Assembly: GCA_965197555.1 (NCBI GenBank)
Contig: OZ240213.1
Span: 1,488,001 to 1,552,000, forward strand
Reading direction: 5' to 3'
Length of the DNA stretch: 64,000 nucleotides
DNA from: G965197555 sp965197555
Lineage (GTDB): Bacteria > Chloroflexota > Dehalococcoidia > Lucifugimonadales > UBA3495
Shown: positions 9,398 through 18,675 of the stretch, in pieces
How positions within the stretch are numbered: position 1 is the stretch's first letter
Layout: each line of letters opens with the position of its first letter
Position numbers and translations under genes: made by a program
Notes under the pieces: model-generated
What the model saw: only the letters and a program-made list of their open reading frames with translations
Told to the model about the DNA's origin: nothing
Database searches by the model: none

Positions 9398-10288
9398 TCA
9401 CGGGTGGCCCATTTTTTGAAGCACCGCTTGGGCAGTGGTCCCAATATCGGAGGGACTCGGTATGATTGCAGCTCCCGCATCCTGCAGCGCGGTGATCTTT
9501 GACTCTGCTCGGGCGTTATCGCCGGTGATGATGGCCCCGGCATGACCCATTCTTTTGCCCCGTGGGGCGCTGGCTCCCACTACCAAGGCGCACACTGGCT
9601 TGGTCACTCTGTTCTTGATGTAAGCGGCCGCCTCCTGCTCCTTGGTTCCTCCAATCTCGCCGATCAGCACTATCAAGTCCGTATCGGGGTCCTCTTCAAA
9701 CAGCTGCAATACGTCTACGAAACTCGTGCCGGTTATTGGGTCTCCTCCCACGCCGATGCACGTAGATTGCCCAATCCCTAGGTTGGTCAGTTGTGCCACT
9801 GCTTCGTAAGTAAGGGTGCCGCTGCGGGAGACGACGCCCACCCGGCCCGGCTGGTGAATGGCCCCCGGCATAATGCCGACCTTGCAGCGGGCGCCGGGGT
9901 TGATGATGCCGGGACAGTTGGGACCGATTAACCGCACCGGCCGGTCCTCCAGATATCGGATCAGCCTCACCATGTCTAGCACCGGGATCCCCTCGGTGAT
10001 GCAGGCGATCAACGGTACTCCGCTCTGGGCAGACTCGGCTACCGCGTCGGCTGCGAAGGCGGGTGGAACAAACACCAAGGACAAGTTGGCCCCCGTTTGC
10101 GCCACCGCTTCGTCTACCGAGTCAAAAACGGGTATTTTCTCATCAAAGAGTTGGCCTCCTCGCCCTGGCGTTACGCCGGACACCACGTTGGTGCCGTAAG
10201 CCATGCAGGCACGGGCGTGGAAGCCTCCTTCTCTGCCGGTGATACCCTGCACCAGCACACGGGTGTCTTTATCTACTAGAATGCCCAT
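9398..10288 (-). CDS. sucD: Succinate-CoA ligase, alpha subunit
   Basis: This 296-residue protein has the CoA-binding Rossmann domain (VLVQGITGREGGFH) and the ligase domain with the phospho-histidine in KRMGHAGAII. The beta-linked motif GGDPITGTSFVDVL is also intact. It catalyses the reversible conversion of succinyl-CoA to succinate with nucleotide phosphorylation in the TCA cycle. It is encoded 33 nt after sucC on the same strand. With the korAB enzyme at 52-55 kb it could supply the 2-oxoglutarate-to-succinate segment. Confidence 0.95.
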   Translation of the reverse strand: MGILVDKDTRVLVQGITGREGGFHARACMAYGTNVVSGVTPGRGGQLFDEKIPVFDSVDEAVAQTGANLSLVFVPPAFAADAVAESAQSGVPLIACITEGIPVLDMVRLIRYLEDRPVRLIGPNCPGIINPGARCKVGIMPGAIHQPGRVGVVSRSGTLTYEAVAQLTNLGIGQSTCIGVGGDPITGTSFVDVLQLFEEDPDTDLIVLIGEIGGTKEQEAAAYIKNRVTKPVCALVVGASAPRGKRMGHAGAIITGDNARAESKITALQDAGAAIIPSPSDIGTTAQAVLQKMGHP

Positions 10289-10321
10289 TGAAAACGCTCT
10301 CGCTGCTTCCTGAACGGTTGC

Positions 10322-11479
10322 TCAGGAGTATTGTCGGATGGCTTTGGCGGCATCGGCCAGAGTATCAGCGAAGGTTACAGCCAGTCCCGAGTCCCGCAGG
10401 ATGGCCTTGCCTTCTTCCACGTTGGTCCCCTGCATTCGAACAACTAAGGGCAGGGCTACGTCCATGCTTTGGTAGGCTTGGACAATCCCACCGGCAACGA
10501 TGTCACAACGAAGAATCCCACCGAAGATGTTCACCAGCACTCTCTTGACCTTGGGGTCCGAGAGAATAATCTGGACAGCGCTGGCCACTTTCTCTTCGCT
10601 GGCACCGCCCCCCACGTCCAGGAAATTGGCTGGCCGGGAACCCCAGTCGCGACTCAAGTTGTCAAGGGTTGCCATGGCCAGGCCTGCTCCGTTCACCAGG
10701 CAACCCACATCTCCGTCCAGATTAACATAAGAAATGTCCAGGTCGGCCGCTTGGGCTTCCAGTTGGTCCTCCTGATGGGGATCGCGCAAGGCTCTGAGGT
10801 CATTGTGGCGGAACAATGAATCGTCTTCCAGATCGATCTTGGCGTCGAGCGCAATCAGAGCGCCATCAGTTGTGACAATCAGGGGGTTGATCTCGACCAA
10901 CGAACAGTCGAGGTCGACAAACAAGCGGTAAAGCGCGGTTATGATTTGGTTGGCAGCCGGGACATGTGAAGCGTCCAGTTGGAGTTGATTGGCCAACCGC
11001 CTGGTCTGGAAGGGCATGATGCCCAGCAGGGGATCGATGGGCTCGGTGTGGATACCCGCCGGGTCGGTGGCGGCCACTTCCTCGATTTCCATACCCCCGG
11101 ATGCGCTGGCCAACGCGACCGGACCGCGTTGGGTGGGGTCTACGGTGATGGCCAGATATCCTTCCTGATGTATGTTGGCCAGCTCCTCCACCAGCAGCGC
11201 GCGCACCGGTACTCCTCGAGCATCAGTCTGTAGGGTTACCAGGTTCTTTTCCAAGAGCGAGCGGGCAACTTCCTCCCCGGCTGAGGGTGTTTGGACAACA
11301 ACCACACCACCGGCTTTCCCGCGGCCACCGGCGTGGACCTGGGCTTTCAAGACTGCCCGGCCTCCGAAGCCTTCAACAGCGAGCCTCGCTTCGCTGGGAG
11401 ACTCCACAACGGTGCCCTTAGGCACTGGGATGTCGTAGCGCCGGAATATCTCCTTAGCCTGGTATTCGTGGATTTTCAA
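10322..11479 (-). CDS. sucC: Succinate-CoA ligase (ADP/GDP-forming), beta subunit
   Basis: The 385-residue protein opens with MKIHEYQAKEIF and the ATP-grasp segment RAVLKAQVHAGGRGKAGGV. NPLIV and the C-terminal VNIFGGILRCD motif follow, all diagnostic of SucC. It forms the nucleotide-binding half of the ligase with SucD. Translation starts at a TTG codon preceded by AAAGGA. It is the first gene of the minus-strand run that continues through sucD, the hydrolase, gatB, secG, SAM hydrolase and E1. Confidence 0.95.
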   Translation of the reverse strand: MKIHEYQAKEIFRRYDIPVPKGTVVESPSEARLAVEGFGGRAVLKAQVHAGGRGKAGGVVVVQTPSAGEEVARSLLEKNLVTLQTDARGVPVRALLVEELANIHQEGYLAITVDPTQRGPVALASASGGMEIEEVAATDPAGIHTEPIDPLLGIMPFQTRRLANQLQLDASHVPAANQIITALYRLFVDLDCSLVEINPLIVTTDGALIALDAKIDLEDDSLFRHNDLRALRDPHQEDQLEAQAADLDISYVNLDGDVGCLVNGAGLAMATLDNLSRDWGSRPANFLDVGGGASEEKVASAVQIILSDPKVKRVLVNIFGGILRCDIVAGGIVQAYQSMDVALPLVVRMQGTNVEEGKAILRDSGLAVTFADTLADAAKAIRQYS

Positions 11480-11690
11480 GACTGTCCTTTGACTGATGGC
11501 CGAGCTTGATGATCAAAAGATATCCTCACCAGTGAAACTTTATGGGATTTTGACTTGCCAGTCAACGAGACAACGGGCTCGGTGAAGAACTCAGTGGACA
11601 AAGCTGCCACGCGGCCAGCATAATGCCAGGCCATGTAGAAGGCAGGCGTGTTACGTGGGGTGACAGCCTTTAGAAAGAAGGAGGCAGGCA

Positions 11691-12542
11691 ATGCGTTACA
11701 GCAAGGTTATCGAATTACTAGAACAGAACAAACCCGTTTTCTGCTCCGGCCTCATATGGAACGGCAGTTTGGACGACCTTGCTTTCATAGGGGACTCGGA
11801 CTACGACATGGTCATCATTGAGATGGAACACCAGGGTTTCAGTTTCAATGATCTACGGGTGTCTCTCCAGTTTCTGTTGAGTCGCCAACGAATGGCGGAA
11901 GGTGGCGGCCTACAGGCCGATCCCGTGCCGATGGTGCGCATACCCCCCAATACCCGGGAGCGTAACCAGTGGGTCATAAAACAAACCCTGGACACTGGCG
12001 TCTATGGCCTAGTGCTGCCTCACCTCAATAACGCTGAGGACGCAATGGCGGCGGTGGCCGCGGCCAGGTATCCTCAAGTCCCCGGAGCCCCTGACTTTGA
12101 TCCTCCTGGAGAGCGCGGCTGGTGGTACCGCATAGCGCCCCGCTACTGGGGACTCTCCCCTTCCGACTATTACGATGCTGCCGACCTGTGGCCCTTGGAC
12201 CCTGACGGTAATATGCTGCTCATGGGCATCGTGGAGGAGCCGGAAGGAGTTAAGAATTTACCGGACATTCTTCGTACCGTTAAGGGTATCGGCGCGATCT
12301 GGGCTGGGCCGGGAGACATGTCGGTGGCTATGGGCTACAAAGGCAACGCTGGCCATCCCGAGGTGCAGCAGAACCTGCTGAGAATATTGGAAACGTGTAA
12401 AGAGGCTGGCGTTCCCTGCGCTGTGGGCGCCACGGCAGAGGAAGTACCCACCCGCTTGGAGCAGGGTTTCCGAATAATTATTACGTCCCCCGAGCGGACG
12501 ACTCAGGGCCTGGTCGAGGGCCGCCGTTTAGCTGGGCGGTGA
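11691..12542 (+). CDS. HpcH/HpaI aldolase/citrate lyase family protein
   Basis: The protein has 283 residues and a TIM-barrel aldolase pattern. A metal-binding Glu sits in VIIEMEHQGF, a substrate Arg in PMVRIPP, GVYGLVLPHL forms a strand, and a metal Asp sits in WAGPGDMSVAMG. Family members cleave 4-hydroxy-2-oxoacids to pyruvate or glyoxylate plus an aldehyde. The best analogues are 2-keto-3-deoxy-sugar-acid or HpaI-type aldolases. GGAGG lies 7 nt before ATG 11691. It is transcribed away from sucC and converges on hflC with only 16 nt between stops. Confidence 0.85.
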   Translation: MRYSKVIELLEQNKPVFCSGLIWNGSLDDLAFIGDSDYDMVIIEMEHQGFSFNDLRVSLQFLLSRQRMAEGGGLQADPVPMVRIPPNTRERNQWVIKQTLDTGVYGLVLPHLNNAEDAMAAVAAARYPQVPGAPDFDPPGERGWWYRIAPRYWGLSPSDYYDAADLWPLDPDGNMLLMGIVEEPEGVKNLPDILRTVKGIGAIWAGPGDMSVAMGYKGNAGHPEVQQNLLRILETCKEAGVPCAVGATAEEVPTRLEQGFRIIITSPERTTQGLVEGRRLAGR

Positions 12543-12558
12543 GCTTGGTCATCGACCC

Positions 12559-13809
12559 TTAGCTACCCGGCTGCATTCCACCAGGGCTAGCCAGGAAATT
12601 GAAAAGCTCCGAGTCCGCCGAGAGCACGATGGTGGTTCCTTGGGTCAGGAACTGCCGGTATGCCTGCAGGCTGCGGCGGAAGGCGAAAAATTCCGGGTCT
12701 TGCTCCAAGGCGTCGGCAAGTATTTCGATTGCCCTAGCTTCACCTTCACCGCGTATCTCGTTGGACCGCCTGTCGGCTTCGGCCAGAATAATATCACGGT
12801 CCTTGTTAGCGCTGGCCCGTATTTCCAGGTCCTCTTGGTCCCCCTCCGCCCTAAAGCGGGTAGCGATCCGGTTACGTTCCGCCCGCATTCGGGTATAGAT
12901 GCTGGGCGTCACTGAGTCAGGGAAGTCCGCACGCTTGATTCGTACATCAACGATCTCTATGCCGAACGGGTCATCTCTTTCGACAAAGTACTGGATTGTA
13001 AATCCTTCGCCGGGCGTTAGAGTCTCACCTTCCTGGGTGGTGAAGGTCGCAACGTTTCCCTCAGAGTCGAAGTCGTCGATGACCACGTCGATGCCTTCGG
13101 TATTACCCCCGTCTGGTCCATTTATGACCCTGATATCGGTCAGCGTGATTCCTGTATTCAAGTTGTTGTCCTGGTCCGTGTTGTCCCGGTCGAGAATATC
13201 GTCGTCAATTCTCAGGGCAAAAGAGACTGCTCCTTCCAGGTCCGGAATTTCCCGGTTTAGGTTCTGCTCCCTGGCCAGCACCCGCAGGCGCACTCCCTCC
13301 AGTACCTCCCCCAGCAATTCGGTCCGAGACTCCGTACCCTCGACCAATCTCAGACCTTCCTCATCTTCTCGCTCGTTACCATCGTCGTCCAGTTGGGGTT
13401 TAGCTCCAATGATTTTTATCCGCGGGAGCAAGGCGATGCGCTCCCGTAGCGTCGAGTTAACAATGTCGCCTAACCGGCTGCGAGCGTTATCCGGGGTGAG
13501 CAATGTCTTGCGGAATTGTACCGGGTCGTTAATTCGGTATCTAGCGTAGGAGTCAATGGTCAGGTCTTGTTTTTCTTCATCGCGCATGGCTTCCGCGTCA
13601 GCGTCGATCCGGAGGAGGCGCCGGTCGAACCGCACCACGCTTTCCACAAAGGGGACTTTGGCCCGGATGCCAGCGGTCTTATGGACCTCCCTGACTTCTC
13701 CGAACCGAGTAATGATAACCTGTTCCTTGACGTCCACGATGTAGAGTGTTTGGGACAGGACGATAATCACCAGGATCACCAGTCCGCCAAATATGAGCAG
13801 AGTTCGCAT
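12559..13809 (-). CDS. hflC: HflC-type SPFH protein with a large acidic insertion
   Basis: The protein has 416 residues against roughly 290-330 for usual HflC. The N-terminal membrane helix is at residues 4-22, followed by the SPFH start VDVKEQVIITRFGEV, then RIDADAE and SYARYRINDP. Two extra stretches interrupt the domain: about residues 130-158 and about 184-282, the latter rich in Asp, Asn and Gly. The standard fold resumes at GIEIVDVRIKRADFP and the coiled-coil RMRAERNRIA. HflC with HflK forms the large membrane complex that surrounds and restrains FtsH. hflK is immediately upstream and ftsH is about 0.9 kb away on the same strand. Confidence 0.9.
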   Translation of the reverse strand: MRTLLIFGGLVILVIIVLSQTLYIVDVKEQVIITRFGEVREVHKTAGIRAKVPFVESVVRFDRRLLRIDADAEAMRDEEKQDLTIDSYARYRINDPVQFRKTLLTPDNARSRLGDIVNSTLRERIALLPRIKIIGAKPQLDDDGNEREDEEGLRLVEGTESRTELLGEVLEGVRLRVLAREQNLNREIPDLEGAVSFALRIDDDILDRDNTDQDNNLNTGITLTDIRVINGPDGGNTEGIDVVIDDFDSEGNVATFTTQEGETLTPGEGFTIQYFVERDDPFGIEIVDVRIKRADFPDSVTPSIYTRMRAERNRIATRFRAEGDQEDLEIRASANKDRDIILAEADRRSNEIRGEGEARAIEILADALEQDPEFFAFRRSLQAYRQFLTQGTTIVLSADSELFNFLASPGGMQPGS

Positions 13810-13839
13810 CAGTGCCTCACTCCGGTTTTTGATCGGGGT

Positions 13840-14934
13840 TTAGGGGCTGGGGCTTGGGCCGAACGGAATGGGCGTTACGCCCTGCTGTCCACCCAATATC
13901 AATACAGACTCGGCCTCTGGGGAAACAATAATTTTGCTTACCCCGGGTAGGATCTCCTCCATGGCTTCCAAATAAAGCCGTTGGCGGGTGACGGCTCGGG
14001 ACTTCTGGGACTTTCCATACTCGGCTAGCACCGCCTTGAATCGGTCGGCTTCACCTTGTGCACGTTCTATTCTGGACTGTCGAAAAGCTTCAGCTTCCCG
14101 TATGATCCTCTCCGCGTCTCCCCTTGCCCTTGGGACGACGTCATTCTGGTAGGCTTGGGCCTGGTTGACCTTGGTGTCACGCTCCTGCCGGGCTCGCAGG
14201 ACATCATCAAAGGCGTCTCGCACCTCCTCGGGCGCTTTGACGTCTTGCAAAACGACGTTCTGAATATTTATGCCGGTCGAGTAGGAGTCCAGGATTCCCT
14301 GTAGGCGGGCTTTGGTTGTTGCTTGTACCGCCTCCCTTTGCTCCGTCAAGACATCGTCGATGGAACGTTGACCCACTACCAGCCGTAGCGCCGCCTCTGC
14401 CGCGTCTTTCAGGGTCCGCCCATCGGGCTGGCCCTCCGGGATCTCCCGCGCCAGCTCCCCCGGGTCGTTGACCTTGAACAAGTAGTCAACCAGATTCTTG
14501 ATGTTGTATTGAATCACCATGCGGACGTCGACGATGTTCAGATCGCCGCTAATCATCAGGGCTTCCACCGGGACCGCTGCGTCGGCCACTGCCGGCCGAC
14601 TGACGAAGCCAAGCTGCATGCTCCGGGTCTCGGAGGTTAGCTCTCTGTCCCTATTCCCGATGGGACCGGGCCACCACCAGTGAAGACCTTCGTCGGTAAC
14701 CGGTGTTCCTTGTACATCCCCGAAGCGTCGAAGAGCCGCTTGCTCGCCGGGGCTGATGGTGTAGATACCTGTTGCTATCCAAATCACGACTATCAAGGCG
14801 ATCAGACCGAGGATCACCAGCCCAATGCCTCCGCCCCCGATGCGCCGGGTGATTTGCCCCAAGGCTTCGCGAAACCGGGCTAGAATCTGCTCTAGGTCAA
14901 TTTCCGGTTGCCTGGGTCCTCCTGGTGGGTACAT
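13840..14934 (-). CDS. hflK: HflK-type SPFH membrane protein
   Basis: The 364-residue protein has a short Pro-rich N-terminus, a membrane helix at about residues 36-58 and an SPFH domain beginning with YTISPGEQAALRRFG. GLHWWWPGPI and the DVRMVIQYNIKN strand are typical of HflK. A long coiled coil (ARQERDTKVNQAQAYQNDVV region) and the LYLEAMEEILP segment close it. The complex with HflC modulates FtsH proteolysis at the cytoplasmic membrane. AGAGGACC precedes ATG 14934. hflC begins 30 nt after its stop, so the two are one operon. Confidence 0.93.
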   Translation of the reverse strand: MYPPGGPRQPEIDLEQILARFREALGQITRRIGGGGIGLVILGLIALIVVIWIATGIYTISPGEQAALRRFGDVQGTPVTDEGLHWWWPGPIGNRDRELTSETRSMQLGFVSRPAVADAAVPVEALMISGDLNIVDVRMVIQYNIKNLVDYLFKVNDPGELAREIPEGQPDGRTLKDAAEAALRLVVGQRSIDDVLTEQREAVQATTKARLQGILDSYSTGINIQNVVLQDVKAPEEVRDAFDDVLRARQERDTKVNQAQAYQNDVVPRARGDAERIIREAEAFRQSRIERAQGEADRFKAVLAEYGKSQKSRAVTRQRLYLEAMEEILPGVSKIIVSPEAESVLILGGQQGVTPIPFGPSPSP

Positions 14935-15262
14935 GGTCCTCTTATCCTATGTGTTGAAATAGATGCTCAGATGATACGCGGGGTAGTATGCTGTTTACCC
15001 CTTCCAGATTCTACCACCTTAGTCTAATGGTGAACCACATGGCTATGAACCGCTCCCCATCAGAATATGCCGGGAATTTGAGGTGAAATCGTTGCACACT
15101 ACGTAAATATTGCCCAAAATGACGACTCTAAGACTGTTTAGGCAAACCAAGATGTCACATTGTTGCGCCACCGTCTACCCAACCGACGTTGTAATGGCTT
15201 ATGCTAGCCGTCTGCGGCTACCGAGTGGTGGACAATCGGGGATTGTTAAGGGGAAAGTCTAT
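14935..15262. other. Intergenic region between divergent hflK and a small hypothetical gene
   Basis: No gene or RNA is recognised. The one small symmetry seen is GGGGTA...TACCCC at about 14,980-15,001. The region must hold the hflKC promoter on the minus strand, but no convincing -35/-10 pair could be picked out. Confidence 0.5.
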
Positions 15263-15550
15263 ATGTCCGAATACGGCCTAAATATACATGCTGGCGCGGA
15301 AATGACCCGGATCCAGGCAACCTGCGACCACCAGAGCGGCCTGATTTACCTAGTGCCTGCCGAGCGTAGTTGGGTATGCGCCCGCGAATTCCTGCCTGCC
15401 CACGCCTTGGCCGGGTTCTTTAGGGAGCTGGTGGACATGAAGCACCCCAGGGTACAGGAACTGTTACAGCAATGGGGTATCTACTTTCGGGAACTCCCCA
15501 TAGATGGAGAAGTACCCGGAGAAGACCTGACGGCTAATACCGCGGATTAG
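15263..15550 (+). CDS. Small hypothetical protein
   Basis: The frame could start as far up as 15110, but ATG 15263 has AAGGGGAAAG five nt before it and gives a 95-residue product. The sequence MSEYGLNIHAGAEM, then strands around GLIYLVPAER, a HALAGFFRELVDM helix and an acidic C-terminal tail show no motif I recognise. No signal peptide or membrane helix is present. It is convergent with ftsH. The family is unknown and even its coding status is moderate. Confidence 0.45.
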   Translation: MSEYGLNIHAGAEMTRIQATCDHQSGLIYLVPAERSWVCAREFLPAHALAGFFRELVDMKHPRVQELLQQWGIYFRELPIDGEVPGEDLTANTAD

Positions 15551-15667
15551 CTCTTGCCCAAGGTGTGAACAGGTCCGAATATGACGCCATAGGGGTAATT
15601 GGCCGTAAGCGGGAAACGGAAAGGCCACCAAAGCCGCAGGGCTCAGGAAGATTGAAGCTCCCTGCAA

Positions 15668-17656
15668 TCAGCTATCGGACTCGCCAGTGGCAGCGACGGT
15701 GGTCCGAGTGCCGGTCTGGCTTGACAGTGAGGGTGCTGGCTGCGGCGTAACCGGTTGCGGAGCCGGTGGTGAGTAGGGAGGGGTTTCCGGTGGAATAGCG
15801 GGAGTGCCGGGCTCTTTGCCGGGTTCGTCCTCATTAAGCAAGCGATTCAGGGCATCACCGGAGACCGACTCGTACTCGATGAGGTATTCAGCGAGCTTGA
15901 CGAGCTTAGGCTTGTAAGAGACTAGAATATCCTGAGCGCGACCGTAGGCCATGTTGATTAGGCCCTTGACTTCCTCGTCAATCTCCTCCGCAACTCTGTC
16001 GCCGTAGTCTCTCTCTTCGCTGATCTCCCGGCCAAGGAACACCAACTCCTCTCGTTTGCCGAAGGTACGCGGACCAAGCCCGTCGCTCATACCGTATCGC
16101 TTGATCATCCCCAGAGCTACCTTGGTTCCCCTTTCCAGGTCGTTGCTGGCGCCGGTGGTCACTTCGTCGAAGATCAACTTCTCAGCCACCCGGCCTCCCA
16201 TCATGACCCCCAGCATGTCCAGAAACTGGTTCTTGGTCCAAAGGTAACGGTCCTCATCCGGGAGGAGGGCAGTATGCCCCCCCGTGTTGCCGCGCGACAC
16301 GATGGAAATCTTGTGCACCCGGTCCGAGTGAGGTAGCGCCCAAGCCACCAAGGCGTGACCGGCCTCGTGGTAGGCCGTCATTTCCTTCTCTCTCTGGCTG
16401 ATGACCCGGCTCTTCCTCTCGGGCCCGGCAATGATCCGCTCAACCGCCTCCTCGAATTCGGACATGAAGATGGCTTTCTTGCTAAACCGAGCGGCCAGAA
16501 TTGCAGCCTCGTTAACCAGGTTAGCCAGGTCGGCGCCACTGAACCCCGGAGTCTGTTTAGCCAGGGTTTCCAACTGTACCTCAGGGGCTAGGGGCTTGCC
16601 TGATGCGTGAACTTTCAGTATCGCTGTCCGGCCCACCACATCGGGGAGGTCTAGGGTCACCCGGCGGTCGAACCGGCCAGGGCGAAGCAGCGCGGGATCG
16701 AGAATGTCGGGACGGTTGGTAGCGGCCACGACGATGATGTTGGTATTGGTCTCGAAGCCGTCCATCTCTACCAGGATTTGGTTTAAAGTCTGCTCCCTTT
16801 CATCGTGTCCGCCACCCAGACCTGCTCCCCGGTGGCGGCCCACAGCGTCAATCTCGTCAACGAAGACGATGCATGGTGCGTTACGCTTTGCTTGATCGAA
16901 CAGGTCCCGGACCCTTGCGGCGCCGACACCCACGAACATTTCGACGAATTCGCTACCGCTGATGTGGAAAAAGGGGACCCCGGCCTCACCAGCGACGGCC
17001 CTCGCAAGCAACGTTTTACCGGTCCCTGGCTGACCCACCAAAAGCACACCTTTAGGTATACGGGCGCCCAGGGACAGGAACCGCTCCGGAAACTTTAAGA
17101 ACTCGACAACCTCTTGAAGCTCGGCCTTGGCTTCATCGACCCCTGCCACATCCTCAAAAGTTACCGTGGGCCGGTTGAACGGCATCATCCTGGCCCGGCT
17201 GCGGCCGAAACTCAAGGTCTGATTGTTGCTCCCCTGGGCTTGGCGCATCATGAACAGGATCAAACCGCCAAAGAAGATCAATGGCAAGAAGTTGATCAGA
17301 AGCCCGAAGAAGCTGCTGAGCCCGCTTGACCCCTTGAAAGTAACCTCAACTCCGCTCGGTGGCCCTATGGGGACGCCACTTTCCACGAAAAGGTTGATAA
17401 CGTCGGTATCGTTACCGATTCTGCTGGTGAAGCGGTCGGCACCCGACCTGGAGCTACTGCGAGGGTAGACGGTGAGCTTCTTCCCGTCCACGACAACCTC
17501 TCGGATCTCGTTGTTCTTGGCCATGGCGACGACCGTGGTCAGTGGCTCTTCGCTGCTGCCTCCAAAGCTAGGCAGCAGTGTATAGAAGATGACGATCACG
17601 CCGATGATCACCAAGAGATAAACGAAGCTATTTCGCATCCAACGGTTGCTACCCAT
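15668..17656 (-). CDS. ftsH: ATP-dependent membrane zinc metalloprotease FtsH
   Basis: The 662-residue protein has two membrane helices (about 10-28 and 115-137) enclosing an extracytoplasmic domain. An AAA+ module follows: Walker A GQPGTGKT at 208-215, Walker B IVFVDEID at 263-270, and the second region of homology around ATNRPDILDPALLRPGRFD. The zinc site HEAGH lies at 430-434. A coiled coil precedes a Pro-rich C-terminal tail (about 620-655) that is longer than usual. FtsH degrades misassembled membrane proteins and selected regulators. The nearby hflKC operon encodes its likely regulators. Confidence 0.97.
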   Translation of the reverse strand: MGSNRWMRNSFVYLLVIIGVIVIFYTLLPSFGGSSEEPLTTVVAMAKNNEIREVVVDGKKLTVYPRSSSRSGADRFTSRIGNDTDVINLFVESGVPIGPPSGVEVTFKGSSGLSSFFGLLINFLPLIFFGGLILFMMRQAQGSNNQTLSFGRSRARMMPFNRPTVTFEDVAGVDEAKAELQEVVEFLKFPERFLSLGARIPKGVLLVGQPGTGKTLLARAVAGEAGVPFFHISGSEFVEMFVGVGAARVRDLFDQAKRNAPCIVFVDEIDAVGRHRGAGLGGGHDEREQTLNQILVEMDGFETNTNIIVVAATNRPDILDPALLRPGRFDRRVTLDLPDVVGRTAILKVHASGKPLAPEVQLETLAKQTPGFSGADLANLVNEAAILAARFSKKAIFMSEFEEAVERIIAGPERKSRVISQREKEMTAYHEAGHALVAWALPHSDRVHKISIVSRGNTGGHTALLPDEDRYLWTKNQFLDMLGVMMGGRVAEKLIFDEVTTGASNDLERGTKVALGMIKRYGMSDGLGPRTFGKREELVFLGREISEERDYGDRVAEEIDEEVKGLINMAYGRAQDILVSYKPKLVKLAEYLIEYESVSGDALNRLLNEDEPGKEPGTPAIPPETPPYSPPAPQPVTPQPAPSLSSQTGTRTTVAATGESDS

Positions 17657-17745
17657 AGATACCCTGATTACCTCTTCGGGTGCAGTCGATCAGGCCTCGT
17701 TACTTAATCTATATTACAATGAGGGGTGGTCATATTGCAAAGGAA

Positions 17746-17769
17746 AGGAGCGCCTCCATTGGCGCTCCT
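17746..17769 (-). terminator. Rho-independent terminator after the DsrE-like cluster
   Basis: AGGAGCGCC and GGCGCTCCT form a perfect 9-bp stem with a 6-nt loop. On the minus strand it is followed by TTTCCTTT. It lies between the end of the third DsrE-like gene and the start of ftsH, so it should separate the two units. Confidence 0.75.
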
Positions 17770-17837
17770 GGACACATTTTGTGGGTTGGTTAGTCCAGCC
17801 GGGATGGATGTTAGGCGGGAATCACCCCGCCCGTGGG

Positions 17838-18221
17838 CTACCAGTGCCAGATAGAGTCGTGGGACTCGTAGAGGCCGGCAACCTCGCCTCGGTCCACCAA
17901 TTGCAGGCCTTGAGCGACCTCATCCCGGCCAATGCCCCGGTCTTCCAGGTCCTCCCGCACGGCGTAGGTAGGAACACCGGCTCGGATCAGCTCGACTATG
18001 TCCCGGTCCAGGGTAGGGGGTACCTCCAGAGCGACCTCTCCGAATTTCAGGCCGCTGGCATCCTGGCCCATTACCGCGTAGTTTACGGCGTTGCCTCTCA
18101 GGAGGACTGAGATGTCGGCGCCAGCATTCTTGAGCATGTGACTGACCCACAAAACGGTGTCGTCCTGCTCTTCAATCGTCCCGTGGTAGGCCCGTTCCAC
18201 TATAGATAGAATCTTGGCCAC
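17838..18221 (-). CDS. DsrE-family protein, third member of a three-gene cluster (Cys-less, DsrH-like end)
   Basis: The 127-residue protein has the Rossmann-like DsrE fold: MAKILSIVERAYHGTIEEQ, a WVSHMLKNAGADISVLLRG helix-strand, then LIRAGVPTYAVREDLEDRG. In catalytic DsrE/TusD proteins the segment before the RG pair carries the persulfide Cys; here it is Val/Leu-rich and the protein has no Cys at all. The C-terminus GEVAGLYESHDSIWHW resembles the DsrH/TusB ending. It starts 9 nt after the second gene and is the last gene before the terminator at 17.75 kb. A structural subunit of a sulfur-relay heteromer is the best guess. Confidence 0.75.
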   Translation of the reverse strand: MAKILSIVERAYHGTIEEQDDTVLWVSHMLKNAGADISVLLRGNAVNYAVMGQDASGLKFGEVALEVPPTLDRDIVELIRAGVPTYAVREDLEDRGIGRDEVAQGLQLVDRGEVAGLYESHDSIWHW

Positions 18222-18230
18222 GTCGCCCTC

Positions 18231-18620
18231 CTATCTGGTCCCCATTATGAGGGTATTGTCACTTTCATTGGACCAATTGAGCAGATCACCCGGTCCGCCC
18301 CTCCGGGCGCCTTCGATCCAGTCACTTGCTCCTCGCTCGTCGACGCACAACCCGCAATTGATCCAGTCCACTTTACCGGTGCCCAAGAGGCCGGCAACAA
18401 AGTTGGCTGTGGTGGGGTGGTCCTGCTCTTCCACCGAAGTCCCTTTGACCGGGTTTGGATGGGGCTTCTGCTCTTTGATCGTGAGACTCACAGCGCCCTC
18501 ATAGGCAAACACGTTGACCGAATGACCCTTACGAACCGCAGCGTCAGCGATGCGCAAAGCAGTAGTAGTGGTACCCGACTCATAGGGCGAGTCCATCAAC
18601 GCTATGGTTAGAGTTGCCAT
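18231..18620 (-). CDS. DsrE-family sulfur-relay-like protein with CxxC-type motif
   Basis: The 129-residue protein contains TLTIALMDSPYESGTTTTAL, a KGHSVNVFAYEGAVSL strand-helix, and then NCGLCVDERG with Cys89 and Cys92. The Cys-x2-Cys...Arg-Gly arrangement is the usual DsrE persulfide-carrying site, and it is the only such site among the three clustered paralogues. DsrE-type proteins pass sulfane sulfur between carriers such as TusA and target enzymes. It lies between the two Cys-poor paralogues with a 9-nt gap to the third gene and 42 nt from the first. No dsrAB, tusA or sulfurtransferase gene is nearby. Confidence 0.8.
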   Translation of the reverse strand: MATLTIALMDSPYESGTTTTALRIADAAVRKGHSVNVFAYEGAVSLTIKEQKPHPNPVKGTSVEEQDHPTTANFVAGLLGTGKVDWINCGLCVDERGASDWIEGARRGGPGDLLNWSNESDNTLIMGTR

Positions 18621-18647
18621 ACCGTCCTCCTTAGGCCAAATCCAAGT

Positions 18648-18675
18648 ATTAGTGCCAAAGAATTAGTGCCAAACT
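18648..18675. repeat. 14-bp tandem duplication over the stop codon of the first DsrE-like gene
   Basis: ATTAGTGCCAAA occurs at 18648-18659 and 18662-18673, period 14. The copy at 18662 encodes the last residues and TAA of the first DsrE-like gene on the minus strand; the other copy lies just downstream of the stop. Confidence 0.75.

Noticed and set aside
12899..13549. A 216-codon plus-strand frame opposite hflC
   Set aside because: Ser-rich composition typical of an antisense shadow; it coincides with the acidic insert on the real strand and shows no motif.
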